Below, piece by piece: positions 8,833 to 11,345 of a stretch of DNA of 11,345 nt. Below the pieces are notes generated by a model that was not told the origin of the DNA, did no database searches, and worked only from the letters and a program-made list of their open reading frames with translations. Position 1 is the first letter of the stretch, and each line of letters opens with the position of its first letter. This DNA is from Candidatus Sungbacteria bacterium RIFCSPHIGHO2_02_FULL_52_23. GTDB taxonomy: Bacteria; Patescibacteriota; Minisyncoccia; Sungbacterales; HO2-52-23. Both the position numbers and the translations under genes were made by a program. The stretch lies in the NCBI GenBank assembly GCA_001820655.1, contig MHQM01000026.1, positions 22,849-34,193 on the forward strand, given 5' to 3'.

Positions 8833-11345
8833 TATATTCCCGCTACAGAACTACGCTCCATAGACACAACAGGCGAAGGAAACCCCGAGCCGCTTTTTTT
8901 GTTTTTGTTGCTCTTATCCTCCTCGTGGGAGGATCTGTAAGCGTGTATGCACTCGTGCGGGATCTACCGAATCCTTCGCGGCTTTCGGAGCGCACAGTAA
9001 GCGAATCCACGCGCATCTACGACCGCACCGGCGAAGTATTGCTCTACGAGATCCATGGAGACCAGCGCCGCACGGTCATCCCGTTTGAGGACATCCCCGC
9101 GTCGGTCAAGCAGGCAACACTCGTCGCCGAAGACATCAATTTCTATCATCACGCGGGGATTGACTGGCGCGGGATCGCGCGCGCGATCATCACCAATATC
9201 TCGCGCGGCAATTTCTCGCAGGGCGGCTCTACGATCACCCAGCAGTTTGTCAAAAACTCAATCCTGGGACCCGAGAAAACCATCCAGCGCAAAGTACGCG
9301 AACAGATACTGGCGCTCCTGCTTGAGCGGCAGTATAGCAAAGATGAGATTTTCGGATTTTATCTCAATCAAATCCCCTACGGATCCAATGCCTACGGCAT
9401 CTCGGCCGCGGCGGATATGTATTTTGCCAAAAAGCCTGCGGATCTCACGCTTGCCGAGGCCGCGACCATCGCGTCTCTCCCCCGCGCTCCAAGCTATTAT
9501 TCCCCGTACGGATCCCACAAAGACGATCTGCTCAAGCGCAAAGACTGGGTGCTGGATCGCATGGCGGAAGCAGATTTTATAACGCGCGAGGAAGCGGACA
9601 AGGCCAAGACCGAGACGCTTTCTTTTGCCCTGCCGCATGAAGCGATCCGCGCGCCGCACTTCGTCCAGCATGTCCGCGACTATCTGAACAAAGAATACGG
9701 CGAGGATTTTGTGGAGCGCGGGGGGCTCAAAGTGATCACGACGCTTGATTGGAAACTGCAGGAAGAGGCGGAGAAAATAGTGCGTGAGGGAGCGGAGGGC
9801 AATGACAAGCTCGTCAAAGCCGCCAATGCGGCACTTGTTTCCATTGATCCGCGCACCGGCGATATCATCTCCATGGTGGGATCGCGCGATTACATGGCAC
9901 AGCCGATCCCCGCAGGATGCAAGCCCGGCGTCTCGTGCGCATTTGATCCGTATGTAAATATCGTAACCCGCGAACGCCAACCGGGATCCGCGTTCAAGCC
10001 TTTTGTCTATGCGACAGCTTTTAAAAAAGGGTATACGCCCGAGACCGTCCTCTTTGACGTGTTCACGGAGTTTAATACGTCATGCAACGCCGACGGCTCG
10101 CCGGGGCCTGCAATCAACGATCCCAAAAACTGCTACCATCCGCAGGATTATGACGGACAGTTCCGCGGGCCAGTGAGCCTGCGACAAGCCATCGCGCAGT
10201 CGCTCAATGTACCTGCGGTAAAACTGCTGTATCTGGTAGGCACCAAGGACGCGATTACGACAGCGCAGGACATGGGTATCACGACCCTGCGGGATCCCGA
10301 TCGCTACGGCCTCTCGCTCGTCTTGGGAGGTGCGGAGGTTACACTTCTTGATATTACGTCGGCATTCGGCGTATTTGCGGCTGACGGCGTCCGGCACGCT
10401 CCATCAGCGATACTTCGCGTGGAAACCAATAAAGGCATTGTCCTGGAAGAAAAAAAGGAGGAAGCGCCCATACCTGTCTTGGATACAGAAATCGCGCGCG
10501 TGATCAATGACGTGCTTTCAGACAATGATGCCCGCGTGCCGATGTTTGCGCCGCAAAGCTCGCTCTTCTTCCCGGGACGCGATGTCGCCGCAAAGACCGG
10601 TACGACGCAGGATTACCGCGATGCATGGACCATCGGCTACACGCCGTCTGTCGTCACAGGTGTCTGGGTCGGCAACAACGACAACAGCCCCATGAACCAA
10701 AAGGGTCTTTCCGTGATGGTCGCAGGACCCATTTGGCATAAATACATGGAGGCGGCGATCAGCTCGCATCCTCCCGAAACATTCACTCCTCCGGAAAAAG
10801 ATATTTCTCATGATAAGCCGATCTTCCGCGGACAGTACCGATCCGGCCCCACCGTAAAAATAGACAAAATCTCGCGCAAGCTTGCGACCGACGCAACACC
10901 CCCCGAGCTCATAGAAGAAGTGAGTTTTGGCGCGGCGTCATCCATTTTGGCGCTCATACGCAAAGATGATCCTTTGGGCGATCCTCCTGCAAATCCCAGC
11001 TCTGATTTGCAGTATGCCAACTGGCAGGCCGGTATTGACCGCTGGATTGGAGAGCACGGCAGTCCGCTTGCGACAGCTCCTGTGGAGTATGACACGCTTC
11101 ATAATCAAGACACCGCGCCGCGCATTTCTTTTGTAAATCCCGCGCCTGATGCGGTATCACTCCCCTCGCTTTCCGATGTCGCAGTGCAAGTCCTCGGATC
11201 ATTTCCTCTCCGTGAAGTATCGCTCTTTGTGGACGGCGTCATGGTCGCGGCGCGTACAGCCCCCTTCGTGTCGTTTAACATCTCTTTCCCTTTGAACACG
11301 CCGCTTCATACAGGCACCCACACGCTCAAAATCAGCGCGTATGAT
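8826..11345 (+). CDS. Class A penicillin-binding protein (PBP1A-type), 3' end outside the window
   Basis: A bifunctional peptidoglycan synthase anchored in the cytoplasmic membrane. GT51 polymerises lipid II; the transpeptidase cross-links the peptides. 840 codons are present and the frame stays open to the last base. A basic N-terminus (RHNRRRKPR) precedes one membrane helix at about 22-44. GT51 shows the catalytic EDINFYHHAGID (E102), GGSTITQQFVKN, QILALLLERQYSKDEI and LNQIPYGSNAYGI. The transpeptidase shows PGSAFKPF (nucleophile S388, K391), SLN (S459-N461) and KTGTT (K590-G592). All catalytic motifs are intact. After about residue 760 a beta-rich region (ISFVNPAPDAVSL, SLFVDGVMVAAR) looks like an Ig-type sandwich and continues past the edge. 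ATG 8826 has no Shine-Dalgarno site; GAATAT at 8816-8821 could be a -10 element of a leaderless transcript. Beta-lactams would be expected to acylate S388. Confidence 0.95.
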   Translation, partial: MSIYSRYRTTLHRHNRRRKPRAAFFVFVALILLVGGSVSVYALVRDLPNPSRLSERTVSESTRIYDRTGEVLLYEIHGDQRRTVIPFEDIPASVKQATLVAEDINFYHHAGIDWRGIARAIITNISRGNFSQGGSTITQQFVKNSILGPEKTIQRKVREQILALLLERQYSKDEIFGFYLNQIPYGSNAYGISAAADMYFAKKPADLTLAEAATIASLPRAPSYYSPYGSHKDDLLKRKDWVLDRMAEADFITREEADKAKTETLSFALPHEAIRAPHFVQHVRDYLNKEYGEDFVERGGLKVITTLDWKLQEEAEKIVREGAEGNDKLVKAANAALVSIDPRTGDIISMVGSRDYMAQPIPAGCKPGVSCAFDPYVNIVTRERQPGSAFKPFVYATAFKKGYTPETVLFDVFTEFNTSCNADGSPGPAINDPKNCYHPQDYDGQFRGPVSLRQAIAQSLNVPAVKLLYLVGTKDAITTAQDMGITTLRDPDRYGLSLVLGGAEVTLLDITSAFGVFAADGVRHAPSAILRVETNKGIVLEEKKEEAPIPVLDTEIARVINDVLSDNDARVPMFAPQSSLFFPGRDVAAKTGTTQDYRDAWTIGYTPSVVTGVWVGNNDNSPMNQKGLSVMVAGPIWHKYMEAAISSHPPETFTPPEKDISHDKPIFRGQYRSGPTVKIDKISRKLATDATPPELIEEVSFGAASSILALIRKDDPLGDPPANPSSDLQYANWQAGIDRWIGEHGSPLATAPVEYDTLHNQDTAPRISFVNPAPDAVSLPSLSDVAVQVLGSFPLREVSLFVDGVMVAARTAPFVSFNISFPLNTPLHTGTHTLKISAYD

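Noticed and set aside
9258..9980. Minus-strand open frame of 240 codons
   Set aside because: It is antisense to the PBP catalytic domains, whose motifs are unambiguous. No promoter or ribosome binding site supports it.
1..11345. tRNA genes, rRNA genes, CRISPR arrays and insertion-sequence transposases
   Set aside because: I looked for cloverleaf-like stretches with TTC-A/G-A loops, for regularly spaced identical repeats and for transposase motifs and saw none. The 7-bp arrays have no spacers and are not CRISPR.

Overview
This 11.3 kb window looks like a chromosomal piece of a Candidatus Patescibacteria (CPR) genome, probably of Parcubacteria type. That placement is an inference. It rests on several mRNAs that appear leaderless or nearly so, intergenic DNA full of short hairpins, very small membrane proteins, a DUF5663-like protein, decaying toxin-antitoxin modules, and a class A penicillin-binding protein with an extra C-terminal beta-sandwich region. 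TGA acts as a stop codon (for example after the zinc-ribbon gene), so there is no sign of the Gracilibacteria code.

Layout. 1-1248 (+): the 3' end of yebC, then ruvC, then a tiny, extremely acidic ORF. A hairpin built from 7-bp repeats separates yebC from ruvC. 1249-1466: a convergent, palindrome-rich intergenic region that begins with a perfect 32-bp palindromic terminator. 1467-3270 (-): tyrS, preceded by a hicB-hicA toxin-antitoxin pair; upstream of hicB lies a decayed second copy of the tyrS 5' end, so hicBA sits between two tyrS starts. 3271-3900: relics of a vapBC-type module (promoter, frameshifted antitoxin, PIN-domain toxin lacking its N-terminal part), ending in a strong intrinsic terminator.

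3927-7320 (+): an unrecognised operon with a near-consensus promoter and clear Shine-Dalgarno sites. It encodes a 400-aa polytopic membrane protein with a coiled-coil-like middle, a 244-aa soluble protein with two to three zinc-ribbon motifs, and a 410-aa membrane protein carrying a beta-rich domain of about 180 residues that may resemble LecA. It ends at a hairpin that also carries the promoter elements of the next genes. This cassette is the best candidate for an undescribed system.

7313-7959 (+): a 107-aa protein of unknown function and a DUF5663-like helical protein. 7960-8793: two tail-to-tail copies of a mini-operon, each a two-helix and then a single-helix small membrane protein, with homologous products and similar promoters. 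Between them, after the plus-strand copy, lies a frameshifted stretch resembling the N-terminus of the neighbouring penicillin-binding protein. 8826-11345 (+): the class A PBP, which runs off the window.

Core functions (translation factor, Holliday-junction resolvase, tyrosyl-tRNA synthetase, peptidoglycan synthase) therefore flank an accessory interval of about 6 kb (2.7-8.8 kb) with toxin-antitoxin debris, local duplications and envelope-associated proteins.
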